Shown: positions 19,652 to 28,797 of the stretch, piece by piece
Layout of the letters: the number at the start of each line of letters is the position of its first letter
Position numbering within the stretch: position 1 is the stretch's first letter
Origin: Desulfovibrionaceae bacterium
Lineage (GTDB): Bacteria > Desulfobacterota > Desulfovibrionia > Desulfovibrionales > Desulfovibrionaceae
Direction: 5' to 3'
Assembly: GCA_015709205.1 (NCBI GenBank)
Contig: JACCQO010000019.1
Location: 1-62,895 of the forward strand
DNA: 62,895 nucleotides
Notes under the pieces: model-generated
Told to the model about the DNA's origin: nothing
The model's input: the letters and a program-made list of their open reading frames with translations, nothing else
Database searches by the model: none
Translations under genes and position numbers: made by a program

Positions 19652-20401
19652 TTAATTCCCGAACACCTTCTTGAGCAGGTCCGTGGTCCGGGCCAGCGGG
19701 TTGCTGCGGATCTCCTTTTCCTCCTGCGCGATCATGTGGAACAGGCCGTCCAAGCCCTTGTCCGTCACATAGCCGTCCAGATCGGCTTCCGTCAGCCCCG
19801 CCATCCGCGCCACAGGCGCGGCCTGCGCCGTCATCGCCTTGTAGGATCGCGTCACGCCGACGCTGTCGGTCGCCTTGTCCACCAGCGGCAGGAATTTCTC
19901 GCGGAGCGTCGCGCGCGTCTTGCCCTCGAAGTATTGCGTGGCCGCGTCGTCGGCCCCGTCGAGAATCTTTTGCGCGTCCTCGAAGGTCATCTCCTGCACC
20001 GCGGTCACGAACACGTCCTTGGCATACGGCACGGCCTGCTCCGCCGCCCGGTTCATGCTCGTGACGAACTCGTCCGCCAGTTCCGAACGGCCCACGAGCC
20101 GCAAGCCCTTTTCCACGGTGAGCAGGCTGTCGGGGACCGGGATCTTCACCGCGCTGTTCCCCAGGAACCCGTCCGTGCGGCCGAGGCTGCCGATGGCCTG
20201 GCCGACCGCCTTGGACAGGGCCTCCTTCAGCCCGGAAACGATCTCCGTCTGCGACAGCGCCCCGGACGACGTGGTCTTCTGCGCGACCTCTTCCGCCGCG
20301 GAGCGGAGCTTGTCCATGAATCCCGCGTTCGCGGCGGGGGGCAGGGAGAGCAGCAGGACCGGCAGCAGGACGACTATCGCGAACATCCGCGTCTTGTGCA
20401 T
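19652..20401 (-). CDS. DUF4197 family exported protein
   Basis: A 249-residue protein with a signal peptide (MHKTRMFAIVVLLPVLLLSL...ANA). The mature part matches my recollection of DUF4197: ALSQTEIVSGLKEALSKAV, KIPVPDSLLTVEKGLRLVG, FVTSMNRAAEQAVPYAKDVF, and a C-terminal LDGLFHMIAQEEKEIRSNP. GGAGG precedes the ATG. It is helical and probably periplasmic; function is unknown. It is transcribed alone, between two signalling loci, with no evident operon partner. Confidence 0.8.
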   Translation of the reverse strand: MHKTRMFAIVVLLPVLLLSLPPAANAGFMDKLRSAAEEVAQKTTSSGALSQTEIVSGLKEALSKAVGQAIGSLGRTDGFLGNSAVKIPVPDSLLTVEKGLRLVGRSELADEFVTSMNRAAEQAVPYAKDVFVTAVQEMTFEDAQKILDGADDAATQYFEGKTRATLREKFLPLVDKATDSVGVTRSYKAMTAQAAPVARMAGLTEADLDGYVTDKGLDGLFHMIAQEEKEIRSNPLARTTDLLKKVFGN

Positions 20402-20584
20402 GGAGCGCCTCCGAAAAGGAAAGGGGAATGGGGAAGGAGATCCTACAGGAAATCGGGAGGGGTTGAAAGAAAGCGGAGGGCCGGAAGGCGGATGGGCGCC
20501 GGGGGCATTCCCCGGGCCGGGCGGCCTGCACGGGCCGCGGCGCAGGGGCGCGCCTTGCCCTCCGCTCCCCGGCGGCCCGGCGGG

Positions 20585-22774
20585 CTACGCCGACGCCCCT
20601 GCCGCCCTGGCCAGCACGGTGCGCAGGCCCTCGACGTCCACGGGCTTGGCGAGGTAGCCGTCCATGCCGGCGGCGAGAAATTTCTCCTTGTCCCCCACCA
20701 TGGCGTACGCCGTCATGGCGATGATGGGGATGCGCCTGTGCCGCTCCCCGGCCTCGCCGCTGCGAATACGCTTCGTGGCCTCCACCCCGTCCATGACCGG
20801 CAGTTGCACGTCCATCAGGATGAGGTCGAACGATCGTCCGCGCAAAACCTCCAAGGCCTTTTGCCCATCGACCGCCGCCACCACCTCGTGCCCGAGGTGC
20901 TTGACGACCTTGTCGGCGGTGAGGCGGTTGACGGCATCGTCTTCGACGACGAGCACCCGCAGCGAGGGGACGGTTCCGGGGTCCTCGGCGGATCGCGCGG
21001 GTTCGGGCGCACCGCCCGAAGCGTCGTCCGGCAGGCCGAAGGGAATGCTGATGTAAAAGGTCGATCCGGAGCCTTCCTCGCTTGCGACCGCGACCTCCCC
21101 GCCCAGCAGCGTGCTGAGGCGCTTTGCGATCGCCAGCCCCAACCCGGCCCCCTGGTGCCGACGGGAATAGCCTGCATCCATCTGGGTAAACGGCGTGAAC
21201 AGGGTGCCGAGCGCCTGGTCGTTGATGCCGATCCCGGTATCCGCGACGGTGAACAGCACGCGGCGCTCCTGTGGTCGTGTCGGCGGCAGGAGGTGGGCCT
21301 CGACCTCGATGGAGCCCCGGCTGGTGAACTTGATGGCGTTGCCCACGATGTTGCTGAGCACCTGCTGCAAACGGGGGCCGTCGCCGAGCAGCCTGGGGGG
21401 GATGTCGGGGTGCATATGCACCTGGAAGTCCAGCCCCTTCTCCTTGGCGCTCGGCCCGAAAAGCTGGGCAATGGCGTCGAGGGCGTCCCGCACGTCGAAG
21501 ACCTCCCGAACGATCTCGACCTTGTTCGCTTCCACCCTGGAGAGGTCGAGAATGTCGGAAAGGAGCCGGGTCAGGCGGTTGCTGGACTGGAAGGCGGTCT
21601 CGACGTAGAGCGTCTGCTCTCCGGTAAGCGGGGTCGTCTGCAGGAGCTGGAGCATGCCCATGATGCCGTTGAGCGGGGTGCGGATTTCGTGGCTCATATT
21701 GGCCAGAAACTCGGATTTGGCCCGGCTGGCGGCCTCGGCGGCATTTTTTGCGCTCTTCAGGACTTCCTCGCTCTGCCGGAGCTCCTTCGTGCGTGCGGCG
21801 ACCTGGCGCTGCAAGGAACGATTGAAGATCGTCACCCCGACGAGCAGGAGCAGGACGAGCACGAAGAAAGACGTGATGGCCGTCAGATTGCGTTCGAAAA
21901 AGCCCGGCGCGTGTTCGAGATTGATCCGCACCCACTTGTTGTAGATGGCCTGCCGTTCGTCCTTGCCGATGGTGGCGAGCACCTTGTCGAGCATCGGGCC
22001 GAGCGGGGCCTTTTGCTTGTTGACGGCGAAACGCAGGTCCCAGTGATAATCCAGTTCGGTTTCGTACCTGAGGTTGGTAATGCCGTATTTGTCGATGAGA
22101 TAACTGGCCAGCATATAATCCACGATCGCCCCGTCGGCCGCGCCCGCCGACACCTTCAGCAGGACCGTCAGGTCATCGCCGCAGTGGACGATCCTGGCGC
22201 CGGGATATCTGTTTTTCACATAGTCCAGGCTGGAATACCCCTCGACTCCGGCAATCGTCATGGCATTGAGGGCAGCCAGGGACTGCAGGGGCGGGCTCGT
22301 CGTCCTGGTCAAGACGGCGATCCGCGTCCGGAGAAAGGGCTCGGTGAAGACGAGGACCTTCTTGCGTGCTTCGGTCTCCTGGCAGGCGCCGACAAGGTCG
22401 TACTCGCCGGTCATCAGGCCATGATAGAAGCTGTCCCAGCCGTCGTAATAGACGCGTCTGAAGCCGATACCGAGCTTTTTTTCGAATATCTTGACGTAAT
22501 CGGAGACGATCCCCTTGTGCTTCCCGTCCTCCATGTAGTCGCCCGGCGGCCAGTTCGGATTCGGTCCGTACCGGATGGCGTCCCTGTTGGCATCGAGCCA
22601 GGCGATCTCTTCCGGAGTCAGGCCAAGCGCCGGGTCGGGGGTGACGGCCATTGCCGGCACCAGGCTCCCCATCAGCACGGCGCACGAAAGCAGCAGCAGT
22701 GCACAAAGCCTTGTGCGCCACAACGGCAGGCAGCGACTGCGAGCATCGCTGATCGGCGTTTCCATGAGCCGCAT
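20585..22774 (-). CDS. Hybrid sensor kinase with periplasmic SBP_bac_3 domain
   Basis: A 729-residue protein. A signal/TM segment near residues 17-40 is followed by an amino-acid-binding-type periplasmic domain (about 45-285, with [22 protein letters not shown] and [14 protein letters not shown]), then TM (about 300-322), coiled coil, HisKA (H362 in [10 protein letters not shown]), HATPase ([27 protein letters not shown]) and a receiver (D655 in [11 protein letters not shown]). This is the BvgS/EvgS-like layout without an HPt. The start is taken at the ATG after GGGGGAA; a GTG 20 codons upstream is less supported. The substrate and the final response regulator are unknown. Confidence 0.9.
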   Translation of the reverse strand: MRLMETPISDARSRCLPLWRTRLCALLLLSCAVLMGSLVPAMAVTPDPALGLTPEEIAWLDANRDAIRYGPNPNWPPGDYMEDGKHKGIVSDYVKIFEKKLGIGFRRVYYDGWDSFYHGLMTGEYDLVGACQETEARKKVLVFTEPFLRTRIAVLTRTTSPPLQSLAALNAMTIAGVEGYSSLDYVKNRYPGARIVHCGDDLTVLLKVSAGAADGAIVDYMLASYLIDKYGITNLRYETELDYHWDLRFAVNKQKAPLGPMLDKVLATIGKDERQAIYNKWVRINLEHAPGFFERNLTAITSFFVLVLLLLVGVTIFNRSLQRQVAARTKELRQSEEVLKSAKNAAEAASRAKSEFLANMSHEIRTPLNGIMGMLQLLQTTPLTGEQTLYVETAFQSSNRLTRLLSDILDLSRVEANKVEIVREVFDVRDALDAIAQLFGPSAKEKGLDFQVHMHPDIPPRLLGDGPRLQQVLSNIVGNAIKFTSRGSIEVEAHLLPPTRPQERRVLFTVADTGIGINDQALGTLFTPFTQMDAGYSRRHQGAGLGLAIAKRLSTLLGGEVAVASEEGSGSTFYISIPFGLPDDASGGAPEPARSAEDPGTVPSLRVLVVEDDAVNRLTADKVVKHLGHEVVAAVDGQKALEVLRGRSFDLILMDVQLPVMDGVEATKRIRSGEAGERHRRIPIIAMTAYAMVGDKEKFLAAGMDGYLAKPVDVEGLRTVLARAAGASA

Positions 22775-23558
22775 CGGTTCCCCCGCCCAACCTGAGGATA
22801 CACCGGCCCGACATCGCCGGTTCTCATGGATCACTCTAGCAGAGTCTCCAGCCGCATCAAGTCAAAGGCCGACCATGTTTCACTGCTCCGATGGAAAATC
22901 GCGGTCTCGCACCCATAGCATCGGAGTTGCACCATACGGGCCTAGCCTCCCTCCAGACGCCCAACGGATGCGTCGGCCCGTCGCACCTCCCGATCCGCCG
23001 CTCGCGCCCGCCGTACACGCGGCATCGCGTATCGAGTATAGGGTTGCCGTCCCCACGGAAACCGCGTCGCCTCGGCGGCAACGTCAGACCGCATGCGCCG
23101 CCACCGCACCGCGGACCGGGGCGCTCCGTTCCGCGTGCGATCACGGCGGGTTGGCGTGAAACGGAGCGGTTCGGTGGGGTATAGACGCGCCGAAAAACAA
23201 GGAAAACAGCACGATGCGGGCGCAAATGCTTGACTTGGATGTGACGACGAGGTTACGGAAAATGCTTCCAGGCACGGCATACGTCGCACCGGCCACCTCT
23301 TTGGGGAGAGCGGCCGGCGAAATGCGCAACGGCCATGCCGTGCCGGCATGGAGCACCAACGACGCGCACACGTGCACAGCAGCATCGGCAACAACGGGAC
23401 GCCGCACCCATGGTGCGGCTCTGCTTTTTTGCACTGCTCGTCTTTTGCACAGGTCGCTTTTCATGGCCAATGACGCGTGGCCCCGGACGGCCATGCTCGG
23501 AGCGGATTCAGGTTGTGTCCCGGGCCGCCAGGCCCAACCACTTTCCAGGAGGAACCGT
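22775..23558. other. 784-bp divergent region and dctP leader
   Basis: This lies between a minus-strand hybrid kinase and plus-strand dctP. The first 400 bp are GC-rich with no convincing gene. The distal part contains TTGACT (23230-23235) with TTACGG 17 bp later, a possible promoter for the dct operon. A terminator-like hairpin follows at 23401-23430. In-frame upstream extension of dctP to 23214 is open but carries no signal peptide and is rejected. Confidence 0.45.
23401..23430 (+). terminator. Terminator-like hairpin in the dctP leader
   Basis: GCCGCACC (23401-23408) and GGTGCGGC (23412-23419) pair perfectly around loop CAT. They are followed by TCTGC and six T residues ending at 23430. 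The hairpin lies about 130 nt upstream of the dctP start on the same strand. It could be an attenuator of dctPQM-abgA or the 3' end of a small RNA starting near 23265. Confidence 0.6.
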
Positions 23559-24602
23559 ATGCGACGTTTGACGACATTGCTGCTTGCCCTGTGTCTGGTC
23601 GTCGGCATGACCGCCATGGCCGACGCCAAGACCCATCAGCTCACCTTCGCCACCAACTGCCCGGAAAACACCATGCGCGGCGAGGCCGAAAAACAGTTCC
23701 TGGAGGAGCTGGAGAAGCTGAGCAACGGGAAGATCAAGGTCACCGCCTATTGGGCCGACACCCTGGTCAAGGGCAAGGAGATCCTCAAGAGCGTGCAGGA
23801 CGGCGTGGTCGACCTGGGCTTCATCAACGTCAACTACTATCCCAAGCGGCTGCTGCTCAACGGCGCGACCGGCCTGCTCGAGGAAGGGCCCACCAAGTAC
23901 GAGAACATGATCGGCGTCTACCGCAAGATCTACGACACCGTGCCCGAGCTGACCCAGGAGTTCCTGAAGTACAACCAGCGCCCGGTCTACATCTATTCCG
24001 CGCTGCCCTATTCCTTCAGCACCAAGGAGCCCCTGACGAGCTTCGACCAGCTCAAGGGCATGAAGGCGCGCTCCTCGGGCCGCTGGAAGCTGGCCGACCT
24101 GTCGGCCATCGGCGCGGTGCCCACCTCCGTGGCCTTCAGCGAGTGCTACATGGCCCTGCAAACCGGCACCATCGACACCGTGCTGACCAACGTGGACGCC
24201 CAGAGCCGCGCCAAGCTGTACGAAGTGGCCCCCAACATCATGGTCATCAAGCAGATGTGGCTGGCCCTGCCCTTCATGATCACCATGAACGAGAAGAAGT
24301 TCCAGGCCCTGCCCGACGACCTCAAGGCCGCGGTGCGGCAGGCCAACGTGAACGCGGTCAAGCGCTTCACCGAGTACTATCCCAAGAGCCTGGAGGCCGA
24401 GATCAAGGGCATGGAGGCCAAGGGCGTGAAGTTCACCTACGCCACGGCCGCGGACATGAAGAAGTGGATGTCCCTGCCGACGATCAAGGGCAACGAGGCG
24501 ACCTGGGTCAAGGAAGTGACCGAGGCCGGCGCCCCGAACGCCCAGAAGATCCTGGACGCCATCATCGCCATCGACAACGAGTTCCTCGCCAAGGAAAACT
24601 AA
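23559..24602 (+). CDS. dctP: TRAP transporter solute-binding protein DctP
   Basis: A 347-residue periplasmic protein with a signal peptide (MRRLTTLLLALCLVVGMTAMADA). It shows the DctP-family features: FATNCPENTMRGEAEKQFLEELEKLSNGKI, then a C-terminal PF[MI]ITMNEKKFQALPDDLKAAVRQA block, and the Arg in MKARSSGRWKL that usually contacts the ligand carboxylate. The start is chosen at the ATG after AGGAGGA. dctQ, dctM and an M20 amidohydrolase gene follow. The cognate ligand is therefore probably a carboxylate-bearing amide that the hydrolase then cleaves. Confidence 0.93.
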   Translation: MRRLTTLLLALCLVVGMTAMADAKTHQLTFATNCPENTMRGEAEKQFLEELEKLSNGKIKVTAYWADTLVKGKEILKSVQDGVVDLGFINVNYYPKRLLLNGATGLLEEGPTKYENMIGVYRKIYDTVPELTQEFLKYNQRPVYIYSALPYSFSTKEPLTSFDQLKGMKARSSGRWKLADLSAIGAVPTSVAFSECYMALQTGTIDTVLTNVDAQSRAKLYEVAPNIMVIKQMWLALPFMITMNEKKFQALPDDLKAAVRQANVNAVKRFTEYYPKSLEAEIKGMEAKGVKFTYATAADMKKWMSLPTIKGNEATWVKEVTEAGAPNAQKILDAIIAIDNEFLAKEN

Positions 24603-24608
24603 CCCTTC

Positions 24609-24637
24609 CGGCGGCGCCGGCCCGGCCGGCGCCGCCG
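24609..24637 (+). repeat. Perfect 29-bp GC palindrome between dctP and dctQ
   Basis: A 14-nt arm (24609-24622) is mirrored exactly by 24624-24637 around a single central C. In RNA this is a very stable hairpin just after the binding-protein gene. It probably stabilises or terminates most transcripts so that DctP exceeds DctQM. Confidence 0.7.
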
Positions 24638-24656
24638 CTCCAAAAGGTGTGCCTGC

Positions 24657-25130
24657 GTGACAAGCCTGCTGAAATACCTCAACAAGATCTGCGCGGAAAT
24701 CTGCGGCTGGATGCTCAGCGTGGTCATGATCCTGCTGCTCGTCGACGTGATCTGCCGGACCATCTCCAAGCCGGTCATGGGCGTGGCCGAACTGGCCATG
24801 TTCGTGATGATCGGCACCGTGTACGCCGGGCTGGCCAACTGCGAGATGAAGCACGGCCACGTGCGCGTCGATTTCTTCCTCGACAGGCTGCCGCCCCGGC
24901 TGCGGCACGGCATCGACATCGCCATCTACGTCGTGGCCGCCGTCGTCATCGCCGCCACGGCCTGGACCATGTGCGACAACGCCTGGTCCTCCTTCGTGGA
25001 CCGCGAGGGCATCGCCGGGGCCATCAACTACCCGCTCTATCCGGTCAAGTTCGTCATGTCCGTCGGCATGATCCTGTATTTCATCCAGCTGGTGCTCAAC
25101 CTGATCGCCATGGTCAGGAAGGCCGACTAG
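24657..25130 (+). CDS. dctQ: TRAP transporter small permease DctQ
   Basis: A 157-residue membrane protein with four predicted helices. The family features are LLVDVICRTISKPVMGVAELAMFVMIGTVY and the conserved MKHGHVRVDFFLDRLP near residues 63-80. The start is GTG. The small subunit supports the large DctM subunit in gradient-driven import. It lies between dctP (54 nt upstream, across the palindrome) and dctM (55 nt downstream). Confidence 0.92.
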   Translation: MTSLLKYLNKICAEICGWMLSVVMILLLVDVICRTISKPVMGVAELAMFVMIGTVYAGLANCEMKHGHVRVDFFLDRLPPRLRHGIDIAIYVVAAVVIAATAWTMCDNAWSSFVDREGIAGAINYPLYPVKFVMSVGMILYFIQLVLNLIAMVRKAD

Positions 25131-25185
25131 CCCGGCCGCGTTCCGGCTGGAAGGGCGCACGGCCGCGCCCGGAGGTTGCGTTCAC

Positions 25186-26496
25186 ATGGATTTCACTCTG
25201 ATCGGGATTCTGGGCATCGTCGCCCTGCTGGTGATGCTCTTCCTCGGCCTGCACATGGCCCTCGACTTCATCCTCGTCGGCCTCGTCGGCCTGACGGTGA
25301 TCATCAACTTCCCGGCCGCCATGTCGCTGCTGGGCGAGACCCTGTACAACGCCATCGCCTCGCCCACCTTCTGCGTGCTGCCGCTGTTCATCCTCATGGG
25401 CGCGTTCGCCTCGCGCGGCGGGTTCGCGGAGCTGGCCTACACCAACGTGCACACCATCTGCGCGCGCCTGCCCGGAGCCCTGGCCATCGCCACCTCCTTC
25501 GGCTGCGCGGTCTTCGCCTCCATCTGCGGCTCGACCATCGCCACGGCGACCATCTTCGGCCGCCTGGCCTACCCCGAGATGCAGCGCTACAACTACGACA
25601 AGAGCTTCTCCCTGGGGGCCATCGCCTGCTCGGGCAGCTTCGCCTGCATGATCCCGCCCAGCGGCATGTTCATCCTCTTCGCCATCTTCACGGACCAGTC
25701 CGTGGGCAAGCTCTTCCTGGCGGGCATCCTGCCGGGCATCGTCACGGCCATCGTCTACGCGACGAGCATGTACCTGCGCGCCAAGATGCACCCCAAACTC
25801 GCGCCCATCCACGCCGAGGAGCTCAAGGTCACGCCCCGGCAGCGGGTCAAGGCGGGCTTCATGCTCTGGCCCATCCTGCTCCTGGCCGCGCTGGTCATCG
25901 GCGGCATCTACAGCGGCATGTTCACGGCCAACGAGGCGGGCGCCGTGGGCGCGTTCGGCGCGCTGATCTTCGGCGTGATCTACGGCCGCCTGCGCCGGAT
26001 CGAGCCCATCCGCGGCGCGCTGCGCGAGACCGCCAGCACCACGGCCATGCTCTTCTTCATCATCATCGCGGCCATGTACTTCAGCCGTTTCCTGACCGTG
26101 ACGCGCATCCCCACGGACCTGGCCAACTTCCTGGCCTCCTGGCACGTGCACCGGCACATCGTCTTCGCCGCGGTCATCGGGGTCTGGTTCTTCCTGGGCA
26201 TGATCATCTACCAGGCCGCGGTCTTCGCGCTGACCCTGCCGATCATCTTCCCGGTGCTGGTCAGCCTGGGCTACGACCCCATCTGGATCTGCGTGGTGGC
26301 CATGAAGCTCAACGAGATCGCCGGGATCACCCCGCCCGTGGGCATCAACGCCTTCGCCCTGGCCGGGACTACGGACAGCCGCGTGGAGGACGTCTTCAAG
26401 GGCGTGCTGCCCTTCATCCTCTGCGACCTCATCGTCATCGTGATGCTCTTCCTGTGGCCGGGGATGGCGACCTTCCTGCCCAACCACATGTTCTGA
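25186..26496 (+). CDS. dctM: TRAP transporter large permease DctM
   Basis: A 436-residue, 11-12 helix protein of the DctM/IT superfamily. It carries the discontinuous substrate-path motifs FGCAVFASICGSTIATATIFGRLAYPEM, then GSFACMIPPSGMFILFAIFTDQSVGKLFLAG, then ITPPVGINAFAL. It transports the ligand handed over by DctP, driven by a sodium or proton gradient. ATG is preceded by a weak GGAGG. It is followed after a hairpin by the amidohydrolase gene. Confidence 0.93.
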   Translation: MDFTLIGILGIVALLVMLFLGLHMALDFILVGLVGLTVIINFPAAMSLLGETLYNAIASPTFCVLPLFILMGAFASRGGFAELAYTNVHTICARLPGALAIATSFGCAVFASICGSTIATATIFGRLAYPEMQRYNYDKSFSLGAIACSGSFACMIPPSGMFILFAIFTDQSVGKLFLAGILPGIVTAIVYATSMYLRAKMHPKLAPIHAEELKVTPRQRVKAGFMLWPILLLAALVIGGIYSGMFTANEAGAVGAFGALIFGVIYGRLRRIEPIRGALRETASTTAMLFFIIIAAMYFSRFLTVTRIPTDLANFLASWHVHRHIVFAAVIGVWFFLGMIIYQAAVFALTLPIIFPVLVSLGYDPIWICVVAMKLNEIAGITPPVGINAFALAGTTDSRVEDVFKGVLPFILCDLIVIVMLFLWPGMATFLPNHMF

Positions 26497-26500
26497 CGGA

Positions 26501-26550
26501 CCGGGCCGGCGTCGCGCGGACTCCCGCAGCCCCCGCGGACGCCGGCCCGG
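26501..26550 (+). repeat. Intercistronic hairpin between dctM and abgA-like gene
   Basis: A 13-bp perfect stem joins CCGGGCCGGCGTC (26501-26513) to GACGCCGGCCCGG (26538-26550), with a secondary pairing inside the loop. No T-run follows. This is the second intercistronic hairpin in this operon. Confidence 0.6.
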
Positions 26551-26569
26551 CCAAACCCCCGGAGCCCCC

Positions 26570-27883
26570 ATGGCCGAGACCATCCACGACATGCTGCGCG
26601 AACTGGAGCCGGAGATCATCGGCTGGCGGCGCACCCTGCACGCCCACGCCGAAAGCGGCTGGACCGAATTCTGGACCACCGCCTTCCTGGCCGAGGCGCT
26701 CGGCCGGGCCGGATTCCACCTGAAGATGGGCGCGGAGATATTGGACGGCCCCTCGCGCATGGGCGTGCCGGAGGACGCCGTGCTGGAGGCCGCGGCGCGC
26801 CGCGCCGTGGACCAGGGGGCCGACCCGAAGCTGGTGGAGCGCATGCGCGGCGGGTTCACCGGCCTGGTGGCGGACCTCAGGCCCGAACCCGCGCCGACCA
26901 TCGCCCTGCGCTTCGACATCGACGCCCTGCCCATGGAGGAAAGCGGTGCCGCCGAGCACCGCCCGGCGCGCGAGGACTTCGCCTCGCGCAACGCGGGCCA
27001 GTGCCACGCCTGCGGCCACGACGGCCACGGGGCCATCGGCCTGGCCGTGGCCCTGATTCTCCGGCGGCTGGCCGAGCGCATACCCGGTAACGTGCGGCTC
27101 ATCTTCCAGCCCGCCGAGGAGGGCGTGCGCGGCGCGCTGCCCATGGTCCGCGCGGGCGTGGTGGACGGCATCCGCGCCTTCATCGCCTGCCACCTGGGCT
27201 TCCGGGCCCTGCACACCGGCGAGCTCATCCTCGGCCTCAGGGACTTCCTGGCCACCAGCAAGTTCGACGCCACCTACACCGGCGTGCCGTCCCACGCCGG
27301 GGCCTTTCCCGAGCAGGGCAGGAACGCGCTGCTCGCGGCCGCGACCGCGGCCCTGAACCTGCACGCCATCCCGCGCCACTCGGCCGGGGCCACGCGCATC
27401 ACCGTGGGCCGGCTGGAGGCGGGCGAGGGCCGCAACATCATCCCGGCCCGCGCCGTCATGCGCATCGAGACCCGGGGCGCGACCACGGAGCTCAACGACT
27501 CCATGTACGCCCGCGCCCAGCGCGTGCTGGAGCACGCGGCCGGGATGTACGACGTGGGCTTCGAGAACCGCGTGATGGGCGGCTGCTCCGGCGCCCGGTG
27601 CGATCCGGCCATGGTCGAGGTCCTGCGCCGCGCCGCGGCGGACATGCCCTTCTTCCGGCCGGAGCTGATCCGCGACGGCGTGCACTTCGGGGCCAGCGAC
27701 GACGTGAGCGAGTTCATGAGCGCGGTGCAGGCCCAGGGGGGCGCGGCCACCTACGCCATGATCGGCACCGAGCTGGCCGCCGGGCACCACAACGGCCGCT
27801 TCGACTTCAACGAGGCCGTCCTCGCGCCCGCGGCCGAGCTGCTGGTGCGCGCCGTGCTGGCGCTCTCCGCCGCCCGGGCCTGA
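26570..27883 (+). CDS. abgA: M20 amidohydrolase, AbgA-like (aminobenzoyl-glutamate hydrolase A type)
   Basis: A 437-residue M20-family metallopeptidase whose length and sequence follow AbgA closely: WRRTLHAHAESGWTEFWTTAFLAE, SRMGVPEDAVLE, FTGLVADL, NAGQCHACGHDGHGAIGL, LIFQPAEEGVRGALPMV, FDATYTGVPSHAGAFPEQGRNALL and the C-terminal GTELAAGHHNGRFDFNE. Metal ligands include the Cys/His of CHACGHDGH and the EE pair. E. coli AbgA works with AbgB; no abgB is present here. It sits with dctPQM, so it presumably cleaves an imported amide conjugate such as an N-acyl amino acid or aminobenzoyl-glutamate. The exact substrate is open. Confidence 0.88.
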   Translation: MAETIHDMLRELEPEIIGWRRTLHAHAESGWTEFWTTAFLAEALGRAGFHLKMGAEILDGPSRMGVPEDAVLEAAARRAVDQGADPKLVERMRGGFTGLVADLRPEPAPTIALRFDIDALPMEESGAAEHRPAREDFASRNAGQCHACGHDGHGAIGLAVALILRRLAERIPGNVRLIFQPAEEGVRGALPMVRAGVVDGIRAFIACHLGFRALHTGELILGLRDFLATSKFDATYTGVPSHAGAFPEQGRNALLAAATAALNLHAIPRHSAGATRITVGRLEAGEGRNIIPARAVMRIETRGATTELNDSMYARAQRVLEHAAGMYDVGFENRVMGGCSGARCDPAMVEVLRRAAADMPFFRPELIRDGVHFGASDDVSEFMSAVQAQGGAATYAMIGTELAAGHHNGRFDFNEAVLAPAAELLVRAVLALSAARA

Positions 27884-27905
27884 ACCCCGCCCCCCCCCCA
27901 GCGAC

Positions 27906-27939
27906 GCCAAAAGAAACGCCCATGGGCGTCTCTTTTGGC
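27906..27939 (+). terminator. Terminator of dctPQM-abgA
   Basis: A 17-bp stem with a single mismatch pairs GCCAAAAGA... (27906-27922) with ...TCTTTTGGC (27923-27939). The TTTT tract lies within the 3' arm. It follows the abgA stop by 23 bp. Confidence 0.7.
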
Positions 27940-28088
27940 CCGGCCCTTGCGCCGCGCGCGTCTTTCCCCTCTTCCGCACCGCTTCCCCGCGCCTTCCCGC
28001 ACTCCGCACCGCGCCGGCACCGCCGACAGCGCGCGCGGCCGCAGCCACGGGGGCCGCGGCCACGCCCAGTGGCACGCCGGGGTCCGTA

Positions 28089-28123
28089 AAATAGCGCTTG
28101 CTATTTGGATAGCAACTGTTATT
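28089..28123. promoter_or_regulatory. Tandem palindromic operator upstream of the first tetR
   Basis: AAATAGC-GCTT-GCTATTT (28089-28106) is a perfect 7-4-7 palindrome. An imperfect copy, GATAGC-AACT-GTTATT (28108-28123), lies 18 bp on. Both sit within 60 bp of the tetR start, in an AT island of otherwise GC-rich sequence. A TetR autoregulatory operator is the natural reading. Confidence 0.65.
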
Positions 28124-28143
28124 CCCTGGTGACGGAGGATGCG

Positions 28144-28797
28144 ATGCGACGATTGACCCGAAAAGACAGCCAGGAGAATACCCGCGAACGCCTGTTGGCC
28201 GCGGCCCGACGCGAAATCGTCGCACACGGCGTGGAGGCCGCCACCGTCCGCAGCATCGCCGAGGCGGCGGGGTTCACCATGGGCGCCTTCTACTCCAACT
28301 TCGCCAGCAAGGACGCCATGCTGCTGGAACTGGCGAAACGCCACTTGGACGACAAGGTCCGCCAACTGCACGACATCGTCGCAACGCCGTCGGACGGCGA
28401 GCGCGACGAGATCATCGAAAACATCGCGCACTGGCTGCGCGCCCTGCTGCAGAACAAGAAACTGTCCGCCATGGAAGTCGAATTCAACCTCTACGCAAGG
28501 CGCAACGCGTCCTTCCGCGAGGGGTTCCTGCAGGGGCACCGGGAGCGGCTGGCCGCCCTGAGCGACGACATCCGCATCCTGTACGAACGCAAGGGGCTGC
28601 GCCCCACGTTCGAGCCCCTGCAGTTGGCCACGGGGTTCGCGGCCCTGTGGAACGGCTTCGCGCTCCAGGGCGCCGTTGCCGACATCGAATCCCCGGACCG
28701 GATCGTGCTCGCCTTTCTCCGGGCGCTGCTCGACAGTTCCGCCCCCATAGGCGTCGCGACCCCGTGCGCCCGGACCGCATCACGGCAATCACCATGA
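28144..28797 (+). CDS. TetR-family regulator of an RND efflux operon
   Basis: A 217-residue protein. The N-terminal helix-turn-helix (RERLLAAARREIVAHGVEAATVRSIAEAAGFTMGAFYSNFASKDAML, residues about 14-60) is typical of TetR/AcrR. The C-terminal ligand domain is helical. The start is placed at the ATG 5 nt after GGAGG. Its stop overlaps the MFP start (ATGA), so regulator and pump are one operon, with paired palindromes in front. It probably represses the operon until an effluxed compound binds. Confidence 0.88.
   Translation: MRRLTRKDSQENTRERLLAAARREIVAHGVEAATVRSIAEAAGFTMGAFYSNFASKDAMLLELAKRHLDDKVRQLHDIVATPSDGERDEIIENIAHWLRALLQNKKLSAMEVEFNLYARRNASFREGFLQGHRERLAALSDDIRILYERKGLRPTFEPLQLATGFAALWNGFALQGAVADIESPDRIVLAFLRALLDSSAPIGVATPCARTASRQSP

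Noticed and set aside
19214-22795. 1193-codon plus-strand open frame over the DUF4197 and hybrid-kinase genes
   Set aside because: It is an antisense shadow of two well-supported minus-strand genes, with no recognisable domain.
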